From Phycisphaerales bacterium (GTDB lineage: Bacteria > Planctomycetota > Phycisphaerae > Phycisphaerales > UBA1924), in assembly GCA_016709445.1 (NCBI GenBank), contig JADJMV010000011.1, positions 1 to 64,000 of the forward strand: a stretch of 64,000 bases of DNA, read 5' to 3'. The position numbers and the translations under genes were made by a program. Position 1 is the stretch's first letter. The number at the start of each line of letters is the position of its first letter. Under the pieces are notes generated by a model. That model ran no database searches. It was not told the origin of the DNA and worked only from the letters and a program-made list of their open reading frames with translations. Shown here one piece after another: positions 29,301-37,263 of the stretch.

Positions 29301-30026
29301 ATGGAACTCATCCGCCTCGACTATGGCGTAGGCATCAGCCTGCCCGACGGCGCCACGCTCCCCGTGCGCCACATCATCGGTATCGGGAAGAACTACGACG
29401 AACACGCCCGGGAGCAGGGCGAGACCGCCCCCGAGCGGCCGATGATCTTCACGAAGAACCCCGCGGCGACGATCCTGAACGGCGACGAGATCGTCATCCC
29501 GGCGATGTGCCGCGACGAGGAGACCGGGGGGCCCCAGCAGGTTGACTTCGAGGCCGAACTGGGCGTCGTGATCGGGGCCGCGGCCCGGGATGTCCCCCTC
29601 GATCAGGCCCTCCACCACGTCCTCGGGTACACCTGCGTCAACGACGTCTCGGCCCGCTGGTGGCAGAAGACCGGCTCGGGCGGGCAGTACTGCCGTGGAA
29701 AGAGTTTCGACACCTTTTGCCCCGTGGGCCCGAAGCTGGTGCCGGCGCGCGATATCGAGGACCCGCAGCAGCTCCGCGTGATCTGTCGCGTAAACGGCAC
29801 GGTCATGCAGCAGGATTCGACATCGAGCATGATCCACCCGGTGGCGACCCTCATCGCCGAACTCTCTCGCGGGATGACCCTGCTCCCCTGCACGCTGATC
29901 ATGACGGGCACGCCCAGCGGTGTCGGCATGGCCCGCAAGCCCCCGGTCTACCTCAAGGACGGCGACATCGTCGAGGTGGAAGTGGAAAAGGTCGGCACAC
30001 TCAAGAACCGCGTCGTGAACGGCTGA
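29301..30026 (+). CDS. Fumarylacetoacetate hydrolase (FAH) family protein
   Basis: 241 residues. The FAH fold is plain: IIGIGKNYDEHAREQGE, PMIFTKNPAATILNGDEIV, metal-binding Glu-Glu region VDFEAELGVVIG, GYTCVNDVSARWWQ, GKSFDTFCPVGPKLV and the closing MTGTPSGVGMARKPPVYLKD. Family members act on 2-hydroxyhepta-2,4-diene-1,7-dioate, acylpyruvates or oxaloacetate tautomers with Mg2+. The substrate cannot be told from sequence. The ATG at 29301 is the first in frame after mqnD, and smpB follows after 18 bases. Confidence 0.9.
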   Translation: MELIRLDYGVGISLPDGATLPVRHIIGIGKNYDEHAREQGETAPERPMIFTKNPAATILNGDEIVIPAMCRDEETGGPQQVDFEAELGVVIGAAARDVPLDQALHHVLGYTCVNDVSARWWQKTGSGGQYCRGKSFDTFCPVGPKLVPARDIEDPQQLRVICRVNGTVMQQDSTSSMIHPVATLIAELSRGMTLLPCTLIMTGTPSGVGMARKPPVYLKDGDIVEVEVEKVGTLKNRVVNG

Positions 30027-30044
30027 GGCGGCGACTCTCCCCAC

Positions 30045-30521
30045 ATGGCCAAGAAGAAGTCCAATCCGACGCCGACTAGCGAGAACCGCAAGGCCCGCTA
30101 CGACTACGAGATCCTCGAGACGCTCGAGTGCGGCATCATGCTCTTGGGCTCGGAGGTCAAGAGCGTCCGCGACGGCAAGGTCTCGCTGGCCGAGGGCTAC
30201 GTGCGCGTGCAATCCTCCCCGCCCGAACTGACCCTCCACTCGGTGAACATCGCCGAGTACGGCCCCGCCGGACCGACTGCGCACCAGCCGACCCGAACGC
30301 GCAAGCTCCTCGCCCACCGCAAGGAGATCGACCACCTCGCCCGAGAGGTGGACCAGAAGGGCGTGACCATTGTCCCGCTCAAGATGTACTTCAAGGACGG
30401 CTACGCCAAGGTGCTCATCGGCCTGGGTCGAGGCCGCCAAGCCCACGACAAGCGGCAGGCCATCTCGCAACGCGAATCGCGCCGCGAGATCGACCGCGCC
30501 CTCTCCAAGAAGCTCCGATAG
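30045..30521 (+). CDS. smpB: SsrA-binding protein of trans-translation
   Basis: 158 residues. All family blocks are visible: NRKARYDYEILETLECGIML, LLGSEVKSVRDGKVSLAEGY, TRKLLAHRKEIDHLAREVDQ, TIVPLKMYFKDGYAKVLIGL, and the basic C-terminal tail AHDKRQAISQRESRREIDRA that enters the mRNA channel. It binds tmRNA and rescues stalled ribosomes. The tmRNA gene (ssrA) is often near smpB, but I do not see it here. The gene converges with atpC, with only 9 bases between their stops. Confidence 0.96.
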   Translation: MAKKKSNPTPTSENRKARYDYEILETLECGIMLLGSEVKSVRDGKVSLAEGYVRVQSSPPELTLHSVNIAEYGPAGPTAHQPTRTRKLLAHRKEIDHLAREVDQKGVTIVPLKMYFKDGYAKVLIGLGRGRQAHDKRQAISQRESRREIDRALSKKLR

Positions 30522-30530
30522 GGACGCCTG

Positions 30531-30980
30531 TCAGATCCCCTTGGCGCGGGTGGACTTCGCAAGGCGCACCTTGAGTTCCGCCCGGTCCCGGTCTCGCCGA
30601 AGCGCCGCCTGCGCCGCCGCCTGGTCGTTCGCATCCGGCGGCACGACTCTTGCCCGGGCCTCGGCCAGCTCCGCCTCGGCTTCGCTCAGCGAGAGCTGCT
30701 CCCCGGGGATTGCCCGCTCGGCCAGGATTGTCAGGCTGTTGTCCGCCATCTTCACGAAACCACCGTCAACCAGAAACGACCGTTCGCCACCCGTCGCGCC
30801 GGCGCGATTCGCGTAGACGATCTTCAGTTCGCCCATGCCCAGCCGGGCCAGCAGCGGCGCCCGCTGCGGCAGCACGCCGAAGAGCCCGTCCCAGGCCGGC
30901 ACCGACGCGTAGGTCAGGTCGTCGTCCACGAGCTTCTCGGCCGGGGTCACGACGCGGCAGTGAAAGGTCTTCTCAGCCAA
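30531..30980 (-). CDS. atpC: ATP synthase epsilon subunit, isolated gene
   Basis: 149 residues starting TTG-GCT-GAG-AAG (MAEKTFHCRVVTPAEKLVDD). The start is supported by GGAGG seven bases upstream. The beta-sandwich has VPAWDGLFGVLPQRAPLLA and FLVDGGFVKMADNSLTILAE; the C-terminal helical hairpin (LSEAEAELAEARARV, AAAQAALRRDRDRAELKVRL) is present, so inhibitory function is possible. In most bacteria atpC follows atpD; here the upstream neighbour is divergent and no other ATP synthase gene is in the window. Confidence 0.92.
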   Translation of the reverse strand: MAEKTFHCRVVTPAEKLVDDDLTYASVPAWDGLFGVLPQRAPLLARLGMGELKIVYANRAGATGGERSFLVDGGFVKMADNSLTILAERAIPGEQLSLSEAEAELAEARARVVPPDANDQAAAQAALRRDRDRAELKVRLAKSTRAKGI

Positions 30981-31043
30981 AGCGGGGCCTCCATACCAAG
31001 GGGGCGGGATGATAGCCGTCGGGGACGGTAGTCTCTCCCTCCG

Positions 31044-32033
31044 ATGCCCCGCCGCAAGCTCCTGATCCTCGGCCTGTTCGCCCTCGCCCTCGGGCTCGCC
31101 GCGGCGGTGCACCTCCTCACCGGCGACCCCCTCGGCGGCCTCCACTGGCCCGAGACCACCGAGTTTCTCGCCGGTCGCCTCCGACGGGTCTCGATCGCCA
31201 CCGGGGTCGGGGCGGCGCTGGCGCTCGCCGGCGTCCAGCTCCAGGCCCTACTCCGCAACCCCCTCGCCTCGCCAGACATCCTGGGGATCACCTCGGGTGC
31301 GGGGCTCGGGGTCGCAGCGGCGACATTCGTCGGCTCCAGAGCCGGCAACGCCAGCCCGGGCCCCGGGGTTCAGACCCTGGCAGGGCTCGTTGGCGCCGCG
31401 CTGACGCTGGCAGTGATCCTCGGCTGGAGCAAGCGGCGCGGCGGCATCGATGTGATCTCGCTCGTGCTCGTGGGGGTGGTCATCGGCATGACCTGCTCCG
31501 GCGCCACACTGCTGCTGCACCAGTTGCTGCCCGACGGGGGTGTGTCGGCGCGTCTGTGGTTCCTCGGCTCGATCGACGAGAGCGTGCCGGTCTGGCTCAT
31601 CGCCCTGTCGTGGCTCATCATCGGGGCATGTGTGCTCACGACGATGCGGTGCGCGCGAGCCATGGATGCATCGACGTTCTCCGAGGACGAAGCTCGGGCG
31701 CTGGGCGTCCGCGTCGGGCGACTGCGCCTCACACTCCTCCTCACATCGGGCATTCTCACGACGATATCCGTTGTCCTTGCGGGACCAATCGGATTTGTGG
31801 GCCTGATTGTCCCTCATGCGGTGCGCATGGTGCTCGGCCCACACCACGCGCCCCTCGCGATCGGCGCCACGCTCGCCGGCGGGGCGTGCATGCTGCTCGC
31901 CGACGCCGGCGTCTCCGCGATCCCGCTCTCCCACACCGGGCGCATCCCCGTCGGTGTCGTCACGGCAATCGTTGGCGGACCGCTCTTTCTGCTTCTTCTC
32001 CGTTCCACCCTCAAGCACCGCACGCTGCCCTAG
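31044..32033 (+). CDS. FecCD-type ABC permease (siderophore or cobalamin uptake)
   Basis: 329 residues, about nine to ten TM helices. Family marks: RLRRVSIATGVGAALALAGV, QLQALLRNPLASPDILGITS, WFLGSIDESVPVWLIALSWL, ARALGVRVGRLRL and GPIGFVGLIVPHAVRMVLGP, the last being the coupling-helix region. Members form the BtuC/FhuB pore for vitamin B12, haem or iron-siderophores. No ATPase or binding protein is adjacent. The presence of MetH and a B12-GTPase in the same region makes cobalamin a reasonable but unproven guess. Confidence 0.9.
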   Translation: MPRRKLLILGLFALALGLAAAVHLLTGDPLGGLHWPETTEFLAGRLRRVSIATGVGAALALAGVQLQALLRNPLASPDILGITSGAGLGVAAATFVGSRAGNASPGPGVQTLAGLVGAALTLAVILGWSKRRGGIDVISLVLVGVVIGMTCSGATLLLHQLLPDGGVSARLWFLGSIDESVPVWLIALSWLIIGACVLTTMRCARAMDASTFSEDEARALGVRVGRLRLTLLLTSGILTTISVVLAGPIGFVGLIVPHAVRMVLGPHHAPLAIGATLAGGACMLLADAGVSAIPLSHTGRIPVGVVTAIVGGPLFLLLLRSTLKHRTLP

Positions 32034-32054
32034 CCCATCGTGTATGCTCTGGGC

Positions 32055-32366
32055 ATGCCCTCGATCGAGCAGCTCATGCAGCTCCTCTCGCGGACTCCGG
32101 AGGATGACTTCGTTCTCTATGCGCTGGCGATCGAGCACGCCAAGTGCGGCGAGCATGACAGCGCGATCACCTTCTTCGATCGGGCGATCGCCGCCGACCC
32201 GTCCAACGCCTACCACCACTTCCACAAGGCCCGCTCCCTCGAGGCGATCGAGCGGATCGAGGAAGCCAAGGAGACCCTCCGCACCGGTCTGCGGGTGGCC
32301 AAGGAGCACGGGGACCGGAAGGCCTCCAGCGAACTCCGGGGCTATCTCGATATGATCGGTGGGTAG
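32055..32366 (+). CDS. Small TPR-repeat protein
   Basis: 103 residues. Tetratricopeptide pattern: DDFVLYALAIEHAKCGEHDS, AITFFDRAIAADPSNAYHHF, HKARSLEAIERIEEAKETLR, GLRVAKEHGDRKASSELRGY. Probably a cytoplasmic protein-protein adaptor. The ATG at 32055 is chosen over an in-frame GTG at 32040. Its stop overlaps the recX start (GTGGGTAG), so the two are coupled. Confidence 0.8.
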   Translation: MPSIEQLMQLLSRTPEDDFVLYALAIEHAKCGEHDSAITFFDRAIAADPSNAYHHFHKARSLEAIERIEEAKETLRTGLRVAKEHGDRKASSELRGYLDMIGG

Positions 32367-33102
32367 AGGATCCGCCGGCTTGGAAGGAAACCCCAGACAT
32401 TCCGCCGCCAGACGACGCGTGGACGAGCAGATCGCACGCCTCGACGGGCTCGCCCCCGACGCCACGGTGACCGCCCTCCGGCCCACCGGCGAGGACGCGG
32501 CCCGATTCAACCTGAAGGTCGGACGCGTGCAGGTCGGCCCGATCCACGCCGACGACGTGCAGCAGTTGGGGCTCCGTGTCGGCCTCCCGATCGACGGCGC
32601 AGTCCTCTCGGCGCTTGGAGCGGCTCTGGCCCGCGAGGCCGCCAGGGCCGACGCCATGCGCTTGCTGCGCGCTCGACCCCGCTCCAAGATGGACCTGGTC
32701 CGACGCCTGACCATCAAGGGACACGAGCGGGAGCACGCCGGGGCCGCGGCAGATCGGCTCGAGCGCGCGGGACTGATCAACGACGAGGCGCTTGCCGCCA
32801 CGCGAGCCGAGAACCTCGCGGAGACCGGCAAGGCCGCGCCCCGGGCGGCGGAGGTCAAACTCAGGGCCCTCGGGCTCGCCTCCCCGGTGGCGACCAAGGC
32901 GGTCCGGGAGGCGTTCCAGGGGCTGGACCTGGTGGCCCAGGCCACGGAGGCGGCCCGCAAGCGGGTCCGCGCCTTGGGACCTGCGATCGATGAGGCCACC
33001 CGGCGGCGGCGCGTCTGGGGCTACCTGGCGCGGCGCGGATACGATCACGAGACCTGCCGCCGGGCGCTCGACGACGCCCTTGGCGAGCACACCGGGGACT
33101 GA
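32359..33102 (+). CDS. recX: RecX-family regulatory protein
   Basis: 247 residues, longer than E. coli RecX because of an N-terminal region of about 90 residues. The three-helix repeats are visible: ADAMRLLRARPRSKMDLVRR, DRLERAGLINDEALAATRAE, KLRALGLASPVATKAVREAF and RVWGYLARRGYDHETCRRAL. RecX binds RecA filaments and limits recombination. The GTG start overlaps the end of the TPR gene. recA is not in the window. Divergence is high, so the symbol is given with some reserve. Confidence 0.75.
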   Translation: MGRGSAGLEGNPRHSAARRRVDEQIARLDGLAPDATVTALRPTGEDAARFNLKVGRVQVGPIHADDVQQLGLRVGLPIDGAVLSALGAALAREAARADAMRLLRARPRSKMDLVRRLTIKGHEREHAGAAADRLERAGLINDEALAATRAENLAETGKAAPRAAEVKLRALGLASPVATKAVREAFQGLDLVAQATEAARKRVRALGPAIDEATRRRRVWGYLARRGYDHETCRRALDDALGEHTGD

Positions 33103-33131
33103 GCCTCGCCCACCCCCGCCAGGAGTTCATC

Positions 33132-33774
33132 ATGCTCAAGTTCCGCGGCCGTCCTCGCCCTGTCGGGTCTCTCGCTGGCCGGGCTGTCGGGCTGCACCCG
33201 CGCCGAGAATGATCGAATCGAACTCGGGACGACCGTGCTCCTCGGCGCCTTCCAAGAGCCGGAGCACCAGATGGCGCCGGCCCTGCCGAGTGTGACGGGC
33301 CTCGACCGCTCCAACTGGGAGCCGGTGCTCTTTGAAGTGCCGGTGAACGGCGTGGCGCATTCGCCGACCTACGCACCACCCACGTTCGATCTGGCCGGCA
33401 TGCCGCGCCAGCGCGGCGATGAGCCGACGATCGAGAATTGCCTCGACCTGGGCGAGGCCGACGTGGGTGCGGAGATCGGGCAGGCGTTTCGGTCCCATGG
33501 GCTGGCCGTGCTGGATGCCGCCCTCCTCGTGCCCCGCCTGATCATCCGGCCTCCCCATGCGACCGATTGGAGCCCGCGATGGCCGTATGAGCGGGCCCCG
33601 AGTGCGGCGATCACGGCCCCATGGTGTGACGAGTGCGGCTCCCCATGTGCGGGAGGCTGCGACGAATCTTGCGGGACCGCGTGCGATGGCGCCGCTCCGA
33701 CGACGCCCGTGGACGACCCGTCTCCGGCCCCCAATGCCGGCGACGTGGGTGGGTCGGAATCCCAGGGCGGATGA
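33132..33774 (+). CDS. Cys-rich-tail lipoprotein of unknown function (frame broken near 33145)
   Basis: ATG at 33132 follows AGGAG by 6 bases. After MLKFR the frame shifts; adding one CG unit gives AAVLALSGLSLAGLSGC, a lipoprotein signal with Cys at the lipobox. The mature part of about 190 residues has no recognised domain (LGTTVLLGAFQEPEHQM, NWEPVLFEVPVNGVAHSP). Near the C-terminus is a dense Cys block, WCDECGSPCAGGCDESCG then TACDG, with seven Cys in about 22 residues, followed by a Pro/Asp/Gly tail. Cys spacing suggests metal binding or disulphides. Its TGA overlaps the rhodanese ATG (ATGA). Confidence 0.65.
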
Positions 33775-34205
33775 ACATCGACGACCCCAATGCCGGTCTA
33801 CCACGGGGGGTGCGACTTCGCGAGGCGCACGAGATCTCCCCGGCGGCCGCGAAGCGGCTCCTCGATGCCGGCGACCCGCCCTACCTCGTGCTGGATTGCA
33901 GGCTGCCCGAGGAGCACGAGGCCGCGCGGGTCGAGGGCTCCCTCCTTCTTCCACTGCACGAGATCGAGCAACGCCTCGATGATTTGGAAGACGCTCTGAC
34001 GGAGCGGGGTTTGGCGCGGAACGCGCCGTTCGCGGTGCTCTGTCATCACGGACAGCGGTCGCTGAGGGCCGCGCTATTGCTGCAGCAGCACGGGTTTGGT
34101 GGGGCCCGCTCGGTGCATGGCGGCATCGAGCTCTGGGCGAGCACGGTCGACCCGACGATCCCCCGCTACGAGCGTTCCGGCTCGCGCTGCCGGATTCTGC
34201 CGTAG
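33771..34205 (+). CDS. Rhodanese-like sulfurtransferase domain protein
   Basis: 144 residues, single rhodanese domain. Marks: YLVLDCRLPEEHEAARVEGS, LLPLHEIEQRLDDLED, and the active-site loop VLCHHGQRSLRAALLLQQHG with Cys91. The fold ends in GIELWASTVDPTIPRY. Such proteins carry sulfur as a persulfide or act in sulfur trafficking; loop size fits small molecules more than phosphates. No signal peptide, so it is cytoplasmic, while its coupled neighbour is a lipoprotein. Confidence 0.88.
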   Translation: MNIDDPNAGLPRGVRLREAHEISPAAAKRLLDAGDPPYLVLDCRLPEEHEAARVEGSLLLPLHEIEQRLDDLEDALTERGLARNAPFAVLCHHGQRSLRAALLLQQHGFGGARSVHGGIELWASTVDPTIPRYERSGSRCRILP

Positions 34206-34242
34206 CCCGAGGAATCAGCCCCGCAGCACCCGACGGGAACAA

Positions 34243-34272
34243 CGACGCCCGGAGGATTCCGTCCGGGCGTCG
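34243..34272 (-). terminator. Terminator of the downstream EF-hand paralogue gene
   Basis: Stem of 11 bp (CGACGCCCGGA and its complement, 34262-34272) with an 8-base loop, followed on the minus strand by GTTGTT. It may also serve the convergent rhodanese gene. Its stem is nearly the same as that at 35632-35661. Confidence 0.75.
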
Positions 34273-34310
34273 CGCACATGCGTGGTCAAGACTCGTGGGG
34301 CGTGATCGGA

Positions 34311-35306
34311 CTACCTGCAGGCCACCCAGCCGTTGAGGAAGCAGGTGAAGTCGCGCGTGTCGACCACTCCGTTGCCGTCGCAGTCGGCCGCGATGTTCTT
34401 CGGAACCCACAGGTTGAAGAAGCAGGAGAAGTCGCGGGTATCCACGACGCCGTTGCCATCGCAATCGAAGGCCGCGCAGGGGTCGCCGCCTCGCTCGCCC
34501 CAGAACGCGGCCGCCGTGCCGAGCGGGGGGCAGTAGCCCAGCGCGTACGTATAGCACTCGCTGGAGGTGTGGGCGCCGTCGACGGGGTTATCGTCATCCA
34601 GCTGGTTCGGCCCCTGTGTACCGGGAGCGGTGGGATCGCCGCGGGCATCTCCCGTGCCCCACAGCATGGGCTGTGCGCAGGTCGCGAGCGCTGCTCCGCT
34701 GCTGGTCAGAAACCCGATGACGTAGGAGCCGGTTCCGGTCGAGGGCACGGGCCATGTGCCGACGCTGCTGATATCCACGTTGGAGTAGTAGTAGCCGCCG
34801 GGATTGCAGCTGAGGGTGCCGTAGTTCAGGAGCCAGCCGCTGTAGTCGAAGCTGTCCAGGTCGCAGGGGACCGATTCCTGGGTCCAAACGCCGATGACGC
34901 ACTGCTCGGTGCCAAAGCCGCCACATGACCAGTACCAGGCGAAGTCGACGCGTCCCATGCCGGTCGGGATCACGGTGTCGGCGGCGACGGTCATGTCGTT
35001 GGTGGCGAAGCCGTTGCAATAGGCGGTGCCAAAGTACCAGAGCGACCCGGTCGCGCAGTCGCCGGTCTGGTTGAAGCAATCAAAGACGAGTTCGTCGACA
35101 GGTCCCCGCTGGGTGTGAGAGCCTCCGTAGGGGATCCAGTCCCCGACGCGCTCGACTCCGGACTCCGTGCGGATGGCTCGGGCGATCGAGACCGGCGTCA
35201 CCTCGATCGAGGTGTCGAGGCGCTGCGGCGTCCTCTCGACCTGGCCAATCGCTCCCCCACAGATGGACGCTGTCGCGCCTGCTACACACATCATCCTGGT
35301 TGCCAT
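34311..35306 (-). CDS. Secreted protein with two C-terminal EF-hand/dockerin-like repeats (copy 1)
   Basis: 331 residues. A weak signal peptide (MATRMMCVAGATASICGGAI) is followed by a ~270-residue domain rich in Cys, Trp, Tyr and Gly (LWYFGTAYCNGFATNDM, WYWSCGGFGTEQCVIGVWTQ, LLNYGTLSCNPGGYYYSNVD). No known family is recognised. The C-terminus carries two repeats DCDGNGVVDTRDFSCFFNLW and DCDGNGVVDTRDFTCFLNGW, each a calcium-loop pattern D-x-D-G-N-G-x-x-D-x-x-D. Copy 2 lies just upstream on the same strand with about half to two-thirds identity. AGGAG precedes the ATG. Extracellular structural or attachment role is inferred. Confidence 0.75.
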   Translation of the reverse strand: MATRMMCVAGATASICGGAIGQVERTPQRLDTSIEVTPVSIARAIRTESGVERVGDWIPYGGSHTQRGPVDELVFDCFNQTGDCATGSLWYFGTAYCNGFATNDMTVAADTVIPTGMGRVDFAWYWSCGGFGTEQCVIGVWTQESVPCDLDSFDYSGWLLNYGTLSCNPGGYYYSNVDISSVGTWPVPSTGTGSYVIGFLTSSGAALATCAQPMLWGTGDARGDPTAPGTQGPNQLDDDNPVDGAHTSSECYTYALGYCPPLGTAAAFWGERGGDPCAAFDCDGNGVVDTRDFSCFFNLWVPKNIAADCDGNGVVDTRDFTCFLNGWVACR

Positions 35307-35624
35307 CAATGACTCTCCTTGCTCTCCCACAAGCCGGAAAGCTCGGACCCGTGTTCGCACGGGCCGCTCGGTTCCTGCATCGGCTTCGCCGGGTTGCTGG
35401 TTCGATCCGTTGGGGCGACTGCTCAACGTCCGGCCGGTCATGGCGCCACGGCGCGAAGAACACGCGGTGCGCGGCGGGGGTCAGTGGCTTGTACGCCACA
35501 AAGCGGCCCTGGTTGCAGCGCTTTTGGGACGGTCGTCGTGACGGTTGGCGAAGGATGGCGGACCATCCCCGAAACAGGTGGAGTTTCGTGTCACACCGGG
35601 CGGCGTCGCTTGGGATGGCGTTGA
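35307..35624. other. Spacer between the two EF-hand paralogues
   Basis: About 320 bases. Apart from the Shine-Dalgarno of copy 1 at its left end, I see no gene and no clear -10/-35 pair. The terminator of copy 2 starts at its right end, so copy 1 should have a promoter here. Confidence 0.4.
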
Positions 35625-35661
35625 AAAAAGACGACGCCCGGACGTTTCCGTCCGGGCGTCG
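35625..35661 (-). terminator. Strong rho-independent terminator of copy 2
   Basis: Stem of 13 bp (35632-35644 with 35649-35661) and a 4-base loop; on the minus strand it is followed by CTTTTTT. It ends the transcript of the gene at 35700-36728. Confidence 0.9.
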
Positions 35662-35699
35662 AGAGTGATCTGCTTGATGCGGCCTAAGCCGCGATCAAC

Positions 35700-36728
35700 T
35701 TAGCGGCAGGAGTTCCAGCCGTTGAGGAAGCAGGTGAAGTCGCGGGTGTCGACCACGCCGTTGCCGTCGCAGTCAGCCGCGATGTTCTTCGGAACCCACA
35801 GGTTGAAGAAGCAGGAGAAGTCGCGGGTGTCGACGACACCGTTGTTGTCGCAGTCGTAGGCGGCGCAGGGATCGCCACCGGTCTCGCCCCAGAACTGCGC
35901 CATCGCGCCCAGCGGATCGGGGCAGACGCCGAAGGCGAGGGTGTAGCACTCGCTGGTGGTGTGGGAGCCGTCCAGGGGGTTGTCGTCATCGAGCTCGGCG
36001 GGGCCCTGAGCGCCGGGGCCGTTGGGATCGCCACCGGTGTTGTTGGGGGAGCCCCAGAGCATGGGCTGGGCGCAGGTCGCCAGGGCGGCGCCGCTGCTGG
36101 TCAGGAAGCCGATGACGTAGGAGCCAGCGCCGCCGGTGGGGGCCGGCCAGGTGCCGGTGCCGAGGTCGACGTTGCTGTAGTAGTAGCCGCCGGGGTTGCA
36201 GCTGAGGGTGCCGTAGTTCAGCAGCCAGCCGCTGTAGTCGAAGCTGTCCAGCTCGCAGCCGTTCTCGGGGCTGGAGTCCTGGGTCCAGACGCCGATGACG
36301 CACTGCTCGGTGCCGAAGCCGCCGCAGGTCCAGTACCAGGCGAGGTCGATGCGAGACAGGCCGGCCGCGAGGTCGGTGTTCGGATCGAGGGTCATGTCGT
36401 TGGTCGCGAAACCGTTGCAGTAGCCGGTGCCGAACCACCAACGGGAGCTGCTGAGGCTGCAGCCACCAGCGTCGTCCATGAAGCCGTCGCTGTTGGAGTC
36501 GCCGAAGCAGTCGAAGACGCGGACGGTCGCGGCGCGGGTGGTGCCGCCGTAGTCCATCCAGTCGCCGACGCGGACGACCTGGCCGTTCTCGTAACGGGCC
36601 TTGGCGATCTTGACGGGCTGAACATTGATCGAATTGCCGAGCAGCTGGGGGGCGGGCTTATCGCCACCGGCGACAGCCACCGAGGCGGCGCACAGGCCCG
36701 CACAGAGACACAGGTTCTTGGCCTTCAT
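35700..36728 (-). CDS. Secreted protein with two C-terminal EF-hand/dockerin-like repeats (copy 2)
   Basis: 342 residues. Signal peptide MKAKNLCLCAGLCAASVAVA. The main domain shares long blocks with copy 1 (YCNGFATNDMTLDPN, GGFGTEQCVIGVWTQDSSPE, YSGWLLNYGTLSCNPGGYYY, SYVIGFLTSSGAALATCAQP) and has an extra acidic loop SDSNSDGFMDDAGG-like GDSNSDGFMDDAGG, itself an EF-hand-like stretch. The tail has DCDNNGVVDTRDFSCFFNLW and DCDGNGVVDTRDFTCFLNGW. AAGGAG lies 7 bases before the ATG. A long 5' region with a promoter candidate at about 37100 precedes it. Duplication of copy 1 including its terminator is likely. Confidence 0.78.
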   Translation of the reverse strand: MKAKNLCLCAGLCAASVAVAGGDKPAPQLLGNSINVQPVKIAKARYENGQVVRVGDWMDYGGTTRAATVRVFDCFGDSNSDGFMDDAGGCSLSSSRWWFGTGYCNGFATNDMTLDPNTDLAAGLSRIDLAWYWTCGGFGTEQCVIGVWTQDSSPENGCELDSFDYSGWLLNYGTLSCNPGGYYYSNVDLGTGTWPAPTGGAGSYVIGFLTSSGAALATCAQPMLWGSPNNTGGDPNGPGAQGPAELDDDNPLDGSHTTSECYTLAFGVCPDPLGAMAQFWGETGGDPCAAYDCDNNGVVDTRDFSCFFNLWVPKNIAADCDGNGVVDTRDFTCFLNGWNSCR

Positions 36729-37263
36729 GAGCAACTCCTTCTTCGGTGAAAGGAAACCAAACGCAGTTTCTCCCCATCACATGGGGACTCTCTCAAAACA
36801 ACCGGCGCAACAACTCATCGCCGGACACGCTCAAATGTGGTCTTGATCTTCGATTCGTTGCGACGAACGCGGCACACCCTCGAAACCGGCGTGCAGGAAC
36901 TCGCTCTCCGACTCTCTCTCCAAGGAACGCGACGCTCCTTCCCCCAATTGTCGAGAGCCTGTGATCCGCCTGGTCGGAGCAGCCTACGGAGAACCCGCGG
37001 CCGCATCGCCGAACCACGCCTTCGATCTGACTCTCACTCTCCATCCGAAACATCTTCGGCACCGCACGATGCCGACACTTGCGCAATATACACACACCGG
37101 ACCTGTACGCAATAGCCCCATACCCATTTTTCGAACTTTCCGGTACACCCCTCCCGTTTTGCCTCTGAAACCGCTATTCCCACTGAGAATCTGGTCAATC
37201 TGGGAGGATTGCAGTGTCTGGACCGGCTACCGGACGCCGCTCGCACCTTTGCCAAACGCCTCC
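36729..37263. other. Long intergenic region upstream of copy 2
   Basis: About 535 bases between the copy 2 start and the carA stop. No gene is supported. Its base composition is noticeably lower in GC than the neighbours, with runs such as CCCATTTTTCGAAC. It holds the promoter candidate given separately and, if that is used, a 5' leader of about 350 nt. Confidence 0.5.
37085..37112 (-). promoter_or_regulatory. Candidate sigma-70-type promoter
   Basis: Read on the minus strand: TTGCGT (complement of 37107-37112), 16-base spacer, TATATT (complement of 37085-37090). It points towards the copy 2 gene about 350 bases away. Supported only by match to consensus. Confidence 0.4.

Noticed and set aside
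30045..30521. tmRNA gene near smpB
   Set aside because: I looked for the tRNA-like ends and a tag reading frame near smpB and found none.
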